Positions 51,394 to 60,340 are shown, counted from the first letter of the stretch. The stretch is 64,000 nt of DNA from Pseudomonas crudilactis (GCF_013433315.1 NZ_WXVV01000010.1:124001-188000), one strand, 5' to 3'. The notes: generated from the sequence alone by a model not told the origin. Numbers and translations are program-made.

Positions 51394-52695
51394 TCAATGG
51401 TTCAGGTACCGTGCCACCATCGCCCGATAGTTACCATCCAATGAATAACCGCCAACGAGAATGGCATTATCTGCTTGCACGGCCAGTGAATTGGCCGTGT
51501 CCAGACTTCGGCCCAGCCGCGTGCGCAGCCAGCCTTTACCGTCGCCAAAACTGTGATCCAGGTCGCCATCACTCAAGTAGCGGGCGACTATAAAATCTGC
51601 TTCGATTCCACCAATGGTTGCACCGACCGCGATGATGCGGCCGTCCGCCATGCGCTGGGCGGCGCTCCATTGGCAGCCGCTGGGGCCGATTTCCAGCAGT
51701 TGTGGTTGCCCGCCGTGGTGGTGCAAGTTCGGTCGACCATTGGTGTGTACGCTGTAGGCCATGCAACGAATCGGGTCGCGACTGCTGCCGAAACAGTGCA
51801 ACGCGTCGGTGGACTCAATGACCTGACTGACCTGAGCGCTTTGGCTGTGAGCCTTGAACGCCATGAATCCGTCCACGGCAAAACGCTCGTCGAGGCGGCC
51901 GTCGGGTAGGTAGCGTGCCAACAGACCCTCTTGCGGAAAGTCGATGGAGCCGGCCACCACAATCCGCCCATCCTTTTGCAGCAGCAGGCTGCTGAGCCAG
52001 GTGTTGAGCAGCAAGTGGCGAATCATCACGAAGCCGCGGCCGTTGAAGGTTTCATCGAGGCTGCCGTCGGGCTTGAGGCGAATCAGCATGCCGGCATGGT
52101 CGGCGAGTTCGAAATGATGATTGGCGATCAACAGAATATGGCCGTCGTTCTGGACGACAAAGTCGCAGGCTTCAGCGCCCGGGACGCCCGGCGGCAGCCA
52201 GGCATCGCGGCTGCCCATGGACAAGTCGCCAGGCAACCGCACCACCTGACGCCCGTTGTCACCGAAGCTCAGGTCCGGTTTGCCCTGTGCATCGAACAAG
52301 GCCAGCGCCGGCAAGGTACGATGCGCGTTTTCATAATGCAGGCCGGCGAGCAGGATGCGCCCATCGGGCAGTGCCTGGACTTTACCGGCCGTGGCTTCGA
52401 AGCCTGGAGCAAAGGTATCGATCACGCTGCCTTGCTCGCCAAAGGCCAGGTCGGCTGAGCCATCGGCGAGCATGCGGGCCAGGCCGAAACGGCTGCCGGC
52501 GGCGATGCCGACTTTGGCGGCGACGAGGATCCGCCCCTGCGCATCGAGCGCGATATTTTCCGTCAGGCTGGACACGCTGCCCGCGAAATACACTTGGGCG
52601 ACGCCGATGGCGGCAAACGTCCTGTCGAGTTGACCGGCCCGATTCAACAACGTCTTCGGTAACGCCGAGAGGGCAAAAGTGTTCAGGGTGGACAT
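51394..52695 (-). CDS. Delta-60 repeat (beta-propeller-like) protein
   Basis: 433 residues with about six repeats of the delta-60 type, each ending LD.(S/T)F...G: for example LAFGEQGSVIDTF, LSFGDNGRQVVRL, ETFNGRGFVMIRH, ERFAVDGFMAFKA and HSFGDGKGWLRTR. Between them are beta strands such as DGRIVVAGS and DGRIIAVGA. It is probably a beta-propeller or solenoid. No signal peptide is seen, so it is cytoplasmic or leaves by an atypical route. ATG 52695 has AAGGAG upstream. Known relatives have no assigned activity. Confidence 0.82.
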   Translation of the reverse strand: MSTLNTFALSALPKTLLNRAGQLDRTFAAIGVAQVYFAGSVSSLTENIALDAQGRILVAAKVGIAAGSRFGLARMLADGSADLAFGEQGSVIDTFAPGFEATAGKVQALPDGRILLAGLHYENAHRTLPALALFDAQGKPDLSFGDNGRQVVRLPGDLSMGSRDAWLPPGVPGAEACDFVVQNDGHILLIANHHFELADHAGMLIRLKPDGSLDETFNGRGFVMIRHLLLNTWLSSLLLQKDGRIVVAGSIDFPQEGLLARYLPDGRLDERFAVDGFMAFKAHSQSAQVSQVIESTDALHCFGSSRDPIRCMAYSVHTNGRPNLHHHGGQPQLLEIGPSGCQWSAAQRMADGRIIAVGATIGGIEADFIVARYLSDGDLDHSFGDGKGWLRTRLGRSLDTANSLAVQADNAILVGGYSLDGNYRAMVARYLNH

Positions 52696-52939
52696 GCACG
52701 CATCTCCTTGCGAGTTGACCTTTACCGGGAACCGGGTGGGTAACTGCATGAGCGGAACATTCAATCCCTGAACCGGGAGAAGTACAACTGTAAGAACTAA
52801 CAGGTGGAGGGTCGCACTGTGCCAGAACAGTGTCTTTTTGAACCAATAGCAAGCCGGCCAAGCAGTTGCGCCTGAACAAGTTGCAAATAGTTGTACAAAC
52901 GTAGCGGGTGTTTAAAAAGATCACAACTAAGCGAAGAGG

Positions 52940-52963
52940 GCGGATGACCTGAAAGTCATCCGC
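52940..52963 (-). terminator. Probable terminator
   Basis: GCGGATGAC (52940-52948) and GTCATCCGC (52955-52963) arms with a six-base loop, immediately 3' of the small gene at 52976. The T run on the minus strand is weak. Confidence 0.6.
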
Positions 52964-52975
52964 ATCGCCCGGCTG

Positions 52976-53242
52976 TTAGTGTGGCATCGACCAGGATTGC
53001 AGGCTGTAACCTTCTTCGCTGAGTTCAGCGCGAGCCTGCTGCAACAGTTGTTCTAGTTGCGCTGGATCGGAGTAGGCGCTGCTCGGGATCTGTTTGCGAC
53101 CGATGTGCGAGTTGGTCCGGTCGATCACGGTCAGGCTCAATTCGCCATTGCCGTCTTGTGGCGCCCAGGCCACGCACTGGAAAGGTTTGAACGCGTGGTT
53201 GGCAATCAAAAGAGCTTCGTTGATACGGAGCGGGGCGGTCAT
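52976..53242 (-). CDS. Small protein of unknown function
   Basis: 88 residues. It starts MTAPLRINEALLIANHAFKP and continues QCVAWAPQDGNGELSLTVID, then a helical end (AQLEQLLQQARAELSEEGYS). No signal or membrane segment. The ATG at 53242 is chosen because the protein-like part begins there. The 354-base gap upstream separates it from the divergent activator gene. No family recognised. Confidence 0.72.
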   Translation of the reverse strand: MTAPLRINEALLIANHAFKPFQCVAWAPQDGNGELSLTVIDRTNSHIGRKQIPSSAYSDPAQLEQLLQQARAELSEEGYSLQSWSMPH

Positions 53243-53596
53243 GGGGTTTTCTCTCTGTCGTGCCCAATCAAGTGATGTGCCGTCGGTTGGGCTTACCGTT
53301 CGGCTGGTACTTGTACTGATGCACCGAACCGGCAGGCAGGTCACACATGAAACAAAGAAATTTCAACTTTCTTTCATGGCGTTGCTTTGCAGGCAGGTTT
53401 TAAAAGCTCACTGAAAGGTTGAAACAGCAATTTAGTCGATAGCTAACTAACAACCTGGTTTCTTATAACGTGTTTGCTTGTACACCTATAAGCAATCGAT
53501 ACAAGGCCCTGTCAAAATCTTGCTAATGTTACAGTCGGGTCTGCCAAATGACTGTTTTTACAATCATTTCTAATAATTTGGCGCCAAGGAACAGTC
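53243..53596. other. AT-rich divergent promoter region
   Basis: The 354-base gap upstream of the sigma-54 activator gene is distinctly AT-richer than its surroundings, especially 53440-53580. AAGGAA at 53587-53592 is the ribosome-binding site for the activator. No gene, dyad or known operator was identified. Confidence 0.5.
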
Positions 53597-54922
53597 ATGA
53601 GCGAAGCGCCTGCGTTACGACGTTTATTGGTGGTCGATCCGTGCGACGACTGCCACCGCTTATTGCCCGGATTACGCGCCGTAGGTTGGGATGTTGATAG
53701 CTGTACCCTGGAAAACGCCGCCGACCGCAGTTGTGATGTGGGCTTGCTGCGATTACAGCCGTTTCACCTCGAACGTCCCGAAGCCGTCAAGGAACTGATC
53801 AGCCGCAGTGGCACCGAGTGGATCGCCGTGCTCAATCAGGAAGTCCTGCGTTTACAAAACGTCGGTGATTTCGTCTGCGAATGGTTTTTCGATTTTCACA
53901 CCTTGCCGTTCGATGTTTCGCGGGTGCAGGTCACCCTCGGTCGAGCGTTCGGCATGGCGCGTTTGCGCGGGCAGGGCACGATTCACGTCGATCAGCCCGA
54001 ACATGAACTGCTCGGCGACAGCAAACCCATCCGCGAACTGCGCAAGTTGCTCAGCAAACTGGCTCCGACCGAATCGCCGGTGTTGATCCGTGGCGAAAGC
54101 GGCACCGGTAAAGAGCTGGTTGCGCGCACGTTGCATCGGCAATCCCAGCGTCACAGCAAACCGTTTGTGGCAATCAACTGTGGGGCGATTCCCGAGCATT
54201 TGATCCAATCCGAGCTGTTCGGCCACGAAAAGGGCGCCTTTACCGGCGCGCATCAGCGCAAGGTCGGGCGCATTGAAGCGGCCAATGGCGGCACGTTGTT
54301 CCTCGATGAAATCGGTGATCTGCCGCTGGAGTTGCAAGCCAATCTGTTGCGCTTCCTGCAGGAGAAACACATCGAACGCGTCGGCGGCAGTCAGCCGATT
54401 CCGGTGGACGTGCGGGTGCTGGCGGCGACCCACGTCGACCTTGAGGCGGCCATCGAGAAGAAGCGTTTTCGCGAAGACCTGTATTACCGGCTCAACGTGC
54501 TGCAAGTCGTCACCGCGCCGTTGCGTGAGCGCCATGGTGATTTATCGATGCTGGCCAACCACTTTTCCCACTTCTACAGCCATGAAACCGGTCGCCGCCC
54601 GCGCAGCTTCAGCGAAGACGCGCTGATTGCCATGGGCAAACATGACTGGCCGGGCAATGTCCGGGAACTGGCCAACCGTGTACGGCGCGGATTGGTGCTG
54701 GCCGAGGGTCGGCAGATCGAGGCCCGCGATCTGGGCTTGATCAGTCAGCACTCGATCGCCACACCGATGGGCACGCTGGAAGATTACAAAACCCGCGCCG
54801 AGCGCCAGGCACTGTGCGATGTGCTGAACCGGCACAGCGACAACCTCAGTGTTGCGGCGAAAGTGCTGGGCGTATCACGGCCGACGTTCTACCGTTTGCT
54901 CCACAAGCATCAGATCCGCTAG
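53597..54922 (+). CDS. Sigma-54-dependent activator with VpsR-like N-terminal domain, probable fap regulator
   Basis: 441 residues. The N-terminal 130 residues resemble the VpsR/receiver-like domain (LLVVDPCDDCHRLLPGLRAV) without an obvious phospho-acceptor pattern. The AAA+ domain has Walker A GESGTGKE (166-173), the sigma-54 contact loop GAFTGA (213-218), Walker B GGTLFLDEIGDL and the arginine-finger region. A Fis-type HTH ends the protein (LSVAAKVLGVSRPTFYRLL). The gene converges on fapF. Since fapA has a sigma-54-type promoter, this is the likely activator; VpsR-like domains in other bacteria bind cyclic di-GMP. The regulatory link is inference. Confidence 0.88.
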   Translation: MSEAPALRRLLVVDPCDDCHRLLPGLRAVGWDVDSCTLENAADRSCDVGLLRLQPFHLERPEAVKELISRSGTEWIAVLNQEVLRLQNVGDFVCEWFFDFHTLPFDVSRVQVTLGRAFGMARLRGQGTIHVDQPEHELLGDSKPIRELRKLLSKLAPTESPVLIRGESGTGKELVARTLHRQSQRHSKPFVAINCGAIPEHLIQSELFGHEKGAFTGAHQRKVGRIEAANGGTLFLDEIGDLPLELQANLLRFLQEKHIERVGGSQPIPVDVRVLAATHVDLEAAIEKKRFREDLYYRLNVLQVVTAPLRERHGDLSMLANHFSHFYSHETGRRPRSFSEDALIAMGKHDWPGNVRELANRVRRGLVLAEGRQIEARDLGLISQHSIATPMGTLEDYKTRAERQALCDVLNRHSDNLSVAAKVLGVSRPTFYRLLHKHQIR

Positions 54923-54927
54923 GGCGG

Positions 54928-54980
54928 GGAAACGCAAAAGGCCCGTTGCGAGGTGAGCGCAACGGGCCTTTTGCGTTTCC
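54928..54980. terminator. Perfect 23-base-pair hairpin terminator
   Basis: Arms 54928-54950 and 54958-54980 are perfect inverses of each other with a seven-base loop (AGGTGAG); the left arm contains AAACGCAAAAGGCCCGTTGC. It serves both the activator gene and the converging fapF gene. Confidence 0.9.
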
Positions 54981-54986
54981 TGATGA

Positions 54987-56294
54987 TTAGAAGTAGTACG
55001 GGAATTTCAGACTGAAGGAAAAGTCCGGGGCATCGTCGGTCAAACCGATCGACAAGTTCGGAACAATGGTCAGGTTGTCGGTGGCCGCGATGGTCATGCC
55101 GACGTTGAAGTAACCGGCGTTGGCGTCACTGGACACCACCGATTGCCAATCGCCGCCATCCTGTTTCAGCTTGCTTTTGCGCTGCACCAGATCAGACATC
55201 GAGAACGACATACTCATCTTCTCGTTCAGCGCAAACGCAATACCGGCGCCGATCTGGAAGCTGTCGCCGATCTTTACCTTGCCCGGGTTTTTCTGGTTGA
55301 CCGTCGAGCTGATGTCGTCAAACGACTCCTCCAGGTTGTGGGTGTAGGACAAGCTGCCGAACAGCACCGCCGGGTCGAACGTCTTGACCAGCGAGATCCC
55401 CGGCGTGACCGACCAGACGCCGTTGCCGGTCGGCAGGGTGTCAGGCACGAACAGGTTGGAGTTGGCGTCGGTCTGGCGCAGCTTGATCCCGAACGGATCC
55501 TTGCCGGTGGGTGCCTTGACCCGCAAGGTGACGACCGCATCCGGCGTGTTGGCTGACTCATCGAGGAACTTGTAGGCGATGCCGAAGTTGACGTCGCCAA
55601 TGGTTGGATCGCGTGTCACGTCCTGCTCGGTCGTGACGTTGGACGCCCCGCCGTTACCGCCGCCGGATTGATAAGTCGAATCGCGGTAGACCACGGGCAC
55701 GTTCAGGTCGAACTGCCAGCGATTGTCGAAGTTGTAGCGGCCCGTGAGGTCGAGGGTCCAGGTATCGGCCTTGATCCGGTCAAGGTTGATGTTGCCGAGA
55801 AAAATCGAGTCCAGTGCCAGGAAGCCGTTGAGGATCAACTGACGGGTGTCGTAGCGCGAGTAGGTGATACCGGTTTCGAAGCTGAATTTGCCACCGCCGA
55901 AGAAACCACTGGCTTCGTCGTACAGGTTGGACACACTTTGTGCCGGTTGCGAATCATCTGCCAGCGATTGCCCGTAAGAAGCCCCACTACCTCCGGCTGC
56001 GCCCCCCGACGCTGCTGCGGCCCCGGTGCCGGTGGCCACTTTTGGATTGCCTTTGAGATCCGACGGCGACTTGGCCAACCGTTTCGGTTGCGGCGCCGCG
56101 GGTTGATCTTCGACCTGGCGAACCCGTTGTTCGAGTACCGCCAGGGCTTTTTGTTGTACTTCGTAACGTTGCTTCAGCTCCAGAAGTTCTTGTTTCAGGA
56201 CTTCCACGTCGGCGTCCGGTGCCGCTTGCAGCATTGCTGCAGGTAGAAGAGTGCTCAAACAAACAGCGGCACGCAGTGATACTGATCGATACAT
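54987..56294 (-). CDS. fapF: Functional amyloid outer-membrane secretion channel FapF
   Basis: 435 residues. Signal peptide ([16 protein letters not shown]), then a periplasmic coiled coil ([20 protein letters not shown]), a Gly/Ala/Ser-rich linker (about residues 75-110), and a beta-barrel ([18 protein letters not shown] onward) ending in the aromatic strand [12 protein letters not shown]. FapF trimers secrete the Fap amyloid subunits across the outer membrane. Last gene of fapABCDEF. It starts 45 bases after the fapE stop. Confidence 0.94.
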   Translation of the reverse strand: MYRSVSLRAAVCLSTLLPAAMLQAAPDADVEVLKQELLELKQRYEVQQKALAVLEQRVRQVEDQPAAPQPKRLAKSPSDLKGNPKVATGTGAAAASGGAAGGSGASYGQSLADDSQPAQSVSNLYDEASGFFGGGKFSFETGITYSRYDTRQLILNGFLALDSIFLGNINLDRIKADTWTLDLTGRYNFDNRWQFDLNVPVVYRDSTYQSGGGNGGASNVTTEQDVTRDPTIGDVNFGIAYKFLDESANTPDAVVTLRVKAPTGKDPFGIKLRQTDANSNLFVPDTLPTGNGVWSVTPGISLVKTFDPAVLFGSLSYTHNLEESFDDISSTVNQKNPGKVKIGDSFQIGAGIAFALNEKMSMSFSMSDLVQRKSKLKQDGGDWQSVVSSDANAGYFNVGMTIAATDNLTIVPNLSIGLTDDAPDFSFSLKFPYYF

Positions 56295-56339
56295 GAATAA
56301 GCCGTCCCTTTAAGCCCAATGATCGAGACTCAGCGTAGT

Positions 56340-57086
56340 TCAATATCCAATATTGCGTAGCGCCCTGAGTTGCGTCAGGTTGCAATCCAGTGCGCCGGCA
56401 CTCAGGCCGTTATTGTTCAGTACGACGTTGAGTTGAGTCATGTTATTGACCACGTTGGCACTGCCGAGCAGACGGGTGTTCTGCAGCAAGCCACCCTGGG
56501 CGACCTGCTGCAGGGCCGTTCCTTGATTGCCTGAGGCCTGAATGGCCATCTGTACGCCGCCTCCGCTTGCCGAGACTGCGACGCTGCCCGCCGCATTGCT
56601 GCCGCCGATGGTTTGCCCGGCCATCAGCGCCTGCCCTTGGGTGGGCACCAGTGCTGGCGCCTGACTGGCTTCTTTAACGTTGATGGCGACGTTGTTGTAG
56701 GCGGTATTGCTGTCACCCGCAGCGCGTACGCTCTGTGTTACGCCCTGGCTGCTGTCGAGACCGGCGCCACCGGTGATCGTGCCGGTACCCGTAGGAAGAG
56801 TGCTGCCGTTGCCGTGCTCCTTGATCGTTTGCACGTAGAATTCGGGTTTAACCGTTGCTGCCTGAAGTTGCATCGAGGTGGCTGCCCCGATCAGATCGCC
56901 ACTGGCGTTGCGCCAGGTACTGCTCATGACAATGCCGAAGCTGATGATCCGCCCCGGCATGACATAACGACCACGTAACTCGGACAACTCCTTGTCCTGT
57001 ATTTCTATAGGTTTGAATCCTGCATTGGCATAGCCTGACGCACTCGCTGCCAGGCAGGCGGCGGCCAGCCAGTATGAGGTTTTCAT
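56340..57086 (-). CDS. fapE: Fap amyloid-associated protein FapE
   Basis: 248 residues. Signal peptide (MKTSYWLAAACLAASASGYA), then ELSELRGRYVMPGRIISFGI and a Gly/Asn/Gln-rich region (GGSNAAGSVAVSASGGGVQM; NVVNNMTQLNVVLNNNGLS). The C-terminal part LTQLRALRNIGY is conserved in FapE. It is secreted with the amyloid and is a minor fibre component. ATG 57086 has GGAG upstream. Confidence 0.92.
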   Translation of the reverse strand: MKTSYWLAAACLAASASGYANAGFKPIEIQDKELSELRGRYVMPGRIISFGIVMSSTWRNASGDLIGAATSMQLQAATVKPEFYVQTIKEHGNGSTLPTGTGTITGGAGLDSSQGVTQSVRAAGDSNTAYNNVAINVKEASQAPALVPTQGQALMAGQTIGGSNAAGSVAVSASGGGVQMAIQASGNQGTALQQVAQGGLLQNTRLLGSANVVNNMTQLNVVLNNNGLSAGALDCNLTQLRALRNIGY

Positions 57087-57130
57087 TTGCTGCTCCCGGG
57101 ACATCCAGCCCCATTCTTTATAATCGGCGA

Positions 57131-57811
57131 TTAAAAGAAGTCGCTCTGTATGAACCCGAAGTCCATCAATTCAGCATCTTTGACAGGGTTGAAGCCATCC
57201 AGCTTGTTCTTGGCGGTCAGCGGTACCGGAGGGCTGCGCAAGGCGTTGGCCTTGTCGTATCCGGGACCGACGATGGCGAAAACAATGCCGTTCCAACCTT
57301 TGACAAAGTCATCATGGGTGTAGCGTTTGTGACCTAAAACCGGGTCTCCGATGTAAACCCAATCCTTGTCTGCCCGCTGCAGAACCACGAAATGCTTGTA
57401 GCCGCGAATTTCCATCAGTACCACCACCGGAATAGTGACAGCGTCGAGCTTTTCCGTTGGAATCTTGTAACCCCTGGCGCGCATGCCGATGCTTTCTATG
57501 TAGCGCTTCATGTCCAGCATGGAAAACCCTTGAGTGCGAACAAGGTCCTGGTCAGCGTTGACCAGCATGCCTTTGATGATGTGCTCCTCATCGACGTCGA
57601 GCCAATAGGCCTGGCGTAACACCGTGGCCAGTGCAGCAGCGCCGCAGCTGAAATCGGTTTTCTGTTCGACGATGTCGGCAAACTTGCGCTCACGAATGCT
57701 TTGCACGTTTTTGTAGACGAGCGTGCCACCCGGCAGGGCAGCGACGGGCATCTGGGCGGCCTGAGTCAGGCCACAGACGCAAAGCAGGGCGAGGAGGGCA
57801 GTCTTACGCAT
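57131..57811 (-). CDS. fapD: C39-family cysteine peptidase FapD
   Basis: 226 residues with a signal peptide (TALLALLCVCGLTQA). The C39 triad is present: Cys56 in TDFSCGAAALATVLRQAY, His140 in IRGYKHFVVLQRA and Asp156 in DWVYIGDPVLGHKRY. It is periplasmic and needed for Fap secretion, probably by processing a Fap protein. It begins 63 bases after fapC, on the far side of a terminator hairpin. Confidence 0.94.
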   Translation of the reverse strand: MRKTALLALLCVCGLTQAAQMPVAALPGGTLVYKNVQSIRERKFADIVEQKTDFSCGAAALATVLRQAYWLDVDEEHIIKGMLVNADQDLVRTQGFSMLDMKRYIESIGMRARGYKIPTEKLDAVTIPVVVLMEIRGYKHFVVLQRADKDWVYIGDPVLGHKRYTHDDFVKGWNGIVFAIVGPGYDKANALRSPPVPLTAKNKLDGFNPVKDAELMDFGFIQSDFF

Positions 57812-57836
57812 GATCGATACGCCTTTGCGGACTGAG

Positions 57837-57861
57837 GAAAAGCCCCGTTTCCGGGGCTTTC
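57837..57861 (-). terminator. Intrinsic terminator between fapC and fapD
   Basis: AGCCCC and GGGGCT arms with a GGAAAC-type loop; the minus strand continues TTTTCC. It is located 14 bases past the fapC stop, inside the operon, so it probably lets only part of the transcripts reach fapDEF. Confidence 0.85.
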
Positions 57862-57874
57862 GTTTCGATCGCGA

Positions 57875-58882
57875 CTACAGGCAGGCTTTGCAACCTGCAG
57901 CGATGGACAGCGAGTTGCTTTGTTGGTTACCAACACCGGCGGCGTTGTTGTAACCAGCGTTGCCGGAGAAGTTGTTACCAACGTTGGAGATGTTTGCGTT
58001 GTTGGTCACAGGGTTTTTCCAGCCGTCTGGGGTCAGCACTTGTTGTGTGGTTACACCGGCGAGACCGAAGATGCCGACAGCTTCAAAGGTCGCTTTCTGA
58101 TCTTTGCTGCCGCCGTTGCCGCCATGACCACGGTCGTTGTCGCCATAACCGCCACCACCATGGCCTTTGTCGCCTTCGATGGTCGCTTTGCCAGCTGCCG
58201 CGAATGCGCCAGCAGCGGTGAAGGTGCCTCTCAGAGTATCGGTTTTATAGGTTTGAGTGCCGTTGTTGGACACAGTCAACCCAGTGGAGCTTTGGTTGGC
58301 AGCGGCAGCGGCGTTAGCTACACGACCACCGGATACAGCAATGGCCAGGTTGTTTTTCTGTTGGTTGAAGTTGCCGGCACTGTTGTTCACACCGATGTTG
58401 CCGGAACCGCCGTTACCCACGTTGTTGAGGTTGGCATTGTTGGTTGTCGAGTAGTTGGCAACCGCGTTGTTGTTGTTGACCTGAGTCGCGCTGGAAACGG
58501 ACACGGCAGTGCCGAAGATGAAGCTTTCGTCGGCAGTTGCGAGTGCAGCGGCGTTGTCTTGTTGGTTGCCATCGCCGGCGGTGTTGTTCATGCCGACGTT
58601 GCCGTTGGTGCCATTGGCCGAGTCGCGAACGGAGGCATCATTTTTGGTGCCTTGGTTGCCCACCAGGTTGCCATCGCTGTTCTGCGTGTCGAGTACGGCC
58701 GCACCAGCGCCGGCGCCGATTTGCAGAAGTTGTTCCAGGGTAGGGCCTTTTGGTTCATGGTTGCCATGACCGTTGCCGTGCCCGTTACCATGATCGTCAT
58801 CACGACCGCCTGCCTGTGCTGCGATTGCCATCACTGCTGCAAGTGCGAAAACCAGTGGTTTGAGAGCCATTGTAGGTTTCAT
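57875..58882 (-). CDS. fapC: Major functional amyloid subunit FapC
   Basis: 335 residues, the main component of Pseudomonas amyloid fibrils. Signal peptide (LKPLVFALAAVMAIAAQA), a His/Gly-rich stretch (DDDHGNGHGNGHGNHE), then three imperfect repeats. Their conserved centres are GNVGMNNTAGDGNQQ (94-108), GNIGVNNSAGNFNQQ (161-175) and GNAGYNNAAGVGNQQ (307-321). Linker 1 is short; linker 2 (about 186-291) is long and has a second Gly/His tract. The C-terminus has the conserved CKAC. The gene starts at 58882 (GGAG upstream). Confidence 0.96.
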   Translation of the reverse strand: MKPTMALKPLVFALAAVMAIAAQAGGRDDDHGNGHGNGHGNHEPKGPTLEQLLQIGAGAGAAVLDTQNSDGNLVGNQGTKNDASVRDSANGTNGNVGMNNTAGDGNQQDNAAALATADESFIFGTAVSVSSATQVNNNNAVANYSTTNNANLNNVGNGGSGNIGVNNSAGNFNQQKNNLAIAVSGGRVANAAAAANQSSTGLTVSNNGTQTYKTDTLRGTFTAAGAFAAAGKATIEGDKGHGGGGYGDNDRGHGGNGGSKDQKATFEAVGIFGLAGVTTQQVLTPDGWKNPVTNNANISNVGNNFSGNAGYNNAAGVGNQQSNSLSIAAGCKACL

Positions 58883-58956
58883 GGTGTTTCTCCATCGTGC
58901 TTATTAGTTGGTTAAGTGTTGGTACTTTCTAATTGCACTGCTTTTTTTTGTTTGGG

Positions 58957-59532
58957 TCAGTCAGCGACCCGGATGCTCAGGGTGTTAGCCATTCGGTTCC
59001 CCACCCCGGCACTCTGGTTCACCTGGATTACCCCGCGGCTGCCGGTGAAGGCCTGGTCACTTGTCGTGACCTGGCGACTGCCGGATGAGGTACCAGTTGC
59101 TCCTGAGCTCGGTAAAAGCGCCACGTTCTGTTGTGAAAGGGCACTGTCGTCAACGCTCTGCGGGGCAGCACTGATGCTGACGCGCGTGACGTTGGCCATC
59201 TGGTTGTTGGCCCCGGCGCCCTGGTTCACACCCAGGATTCCGTTGCCATTACTGAAAGCATTGCCGCCAATGGTTGCGCTGGCATTCGTCGAAGGATTGG
59301 CGGGTGTATCGATCGCTTGGCGAACATGGGTGGTGGCGCTGGCTGAGGTGCCAATGGCGATCGCCTTGGTGTTGGTCTGTTGCATCTGGTCGCCAGCGGC
59401 CTGGTTGACGTTGTAGTTGCCGCGGTACTGAATGCCGGTGTCCTGAATGTTCGCGTTGTTCACTGAGCTGGGGTCGGCCGCCATGGCACTGGCGCAGCCG
59501 AAGAGGGCAAGCAGGAGCAGGCAACGATTCAT
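58957..59532 (-). CDS. fapB: Fap amyloid nucleator subunit FapB
   Basis: 191 residues with a signal peptide (MNRCLLLLALFGCASAMAAD). Three repeats like those of FapC: NVNQAAGDQMQQTN, GVNQGAGANNQMAN and VNQSAGVGNRMAN. FapB is a minor fibre subunit that is thought to nucleate FapC. It starts one base after the fapA stop; GGGAGG precedes the ATG. Confidence 0.94.
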   Translation of the reverse strand: MNRCLLLLALFGCASAMAADPSSVNNANIQDTGIQYRGNYNVNQAAGDQMQQTNTKAIAIGTSASATTHVRQAIDTPANPSTNASATIGGNAFSNGNGILGVNQGAGANNQMANVTRVSISAAPQSVDDSALSQQNVALLPSSGATGTSSGSRQVTTSDQAFTGSRGVIQVNQSAGVGNRMANTLSIRVAD

Positions 59533-59533
59533 C

Positions 59534-59983
59534 TTATTGGCCTCCCGCCATGCGGGTCAGCGGCGCAAGGCCTGCGCCCATGGCGCGGTTGACGGTATTG
59601 GAGATGGAACCGCCGGCGCCGCCGCCGTGGCCGCTGCTCATGCCGGGCAGGCCGTTGGGATTGGTCAGGGTGTTCATGCCGGGCAGGTTCGCCGTCGGCG
59701 TGTTGATGTTGCCGCGGATCGAAGAGCCACTGGCTACGCTGGCAAACTCGCCGTCATTGAGCTCAGTGCTGCTCATCGCTTGATTGATGCGGCCTGAAGG
59801 GTTGGCATTGACGGTAGTTGGATAGGGGTCTTTACCGCCGCTACGACCGATAGGAATCGGCTGAACGTCGCGATTGAGGACGATCACGCCATTACCTTCT
59901 GCCTGCGCGTTGAAACTGATCAACGTACTGGCTGCTGATCCGATCAGCAGAAGGCAGGTCAAACCTTTTTGGATATTCCCCAC
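59534..59983 (-). CDS. fapA: Fap amyloid regulator/chaperone FapA
   Basis: 149 residues from a GTG start at 59983 (AAGGA nine bases upstream). Signal peptide (LTCLLLIGSAASTLISFNAQ), then a largely disordered periplasmic protein rich in Gly, Asn and Ser (NTPTANLPGMNTLTNPNG). FapA is thought to hold or balance FapB and FapC in the periplasm. First gene of the operon, with a sigma-54-type promoter 53-70 bases upstream. Confidence 0.93.
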   Translation of the reverse strand: MGNIQKGLTCLLLIGSAASTLISFNAQAEGNGVIVLNRDVQPIPIGRSGGKDPYPTTVNANPSGRINQAMSSTELNDGEFASVASGSSIRGNINTPTANLPGMNTLTNPNGLPGMSSGHGGGAGGSISNTVNRAMGAGLAPLTRMAGGQ

Positions 59984-60035
59984 GGCTGCAATTCCTTCTT
60001 CAGTGGGCTGGCCCTAGTCAGCGTTGTGAAGGAGA

Positions 60036-60053
60036 GAGCGAAAGCTGTGCCGC
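60036..60053 (-). promoter_or_regulatory. Sigma-54-type promoter of fapA
   Basis: Read on the minus strand: CGGCACAGCTTTCGCT. The GG and GC pairs are ten bases apart as required, and 11 of 16 positions fit TGGCACG-N4-TTGCA-like consensus. The start would lie near 60026, 40-45 bases before the fapA start. Confidence 0.65.
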
Positions 60054-60340
60054 TTTTCAAATGTTGTTTGCTTTCAGATACTTGCAGAAACCAGGCGCGC
60101 ACCTGATACACACGCTGTTTCATGGCTGATACACGCATGAGCGCGCCGATCTGTCTATTGGCTGAACAAAGCTCTGGAACGAGGGTTTGCGACGATGTGT
60201 TTCAACCGTGAAACAACGGCGATGACAAAACGGTGAACAGTGTTGAGACGGGCACTTTGCACCTCACACAGTGTTTCAGGATCGGACACTTTGCCCCCAA
60301 AACAGGGGAAATCCTTGGGGAAACTGACCCGTTGACCGGG

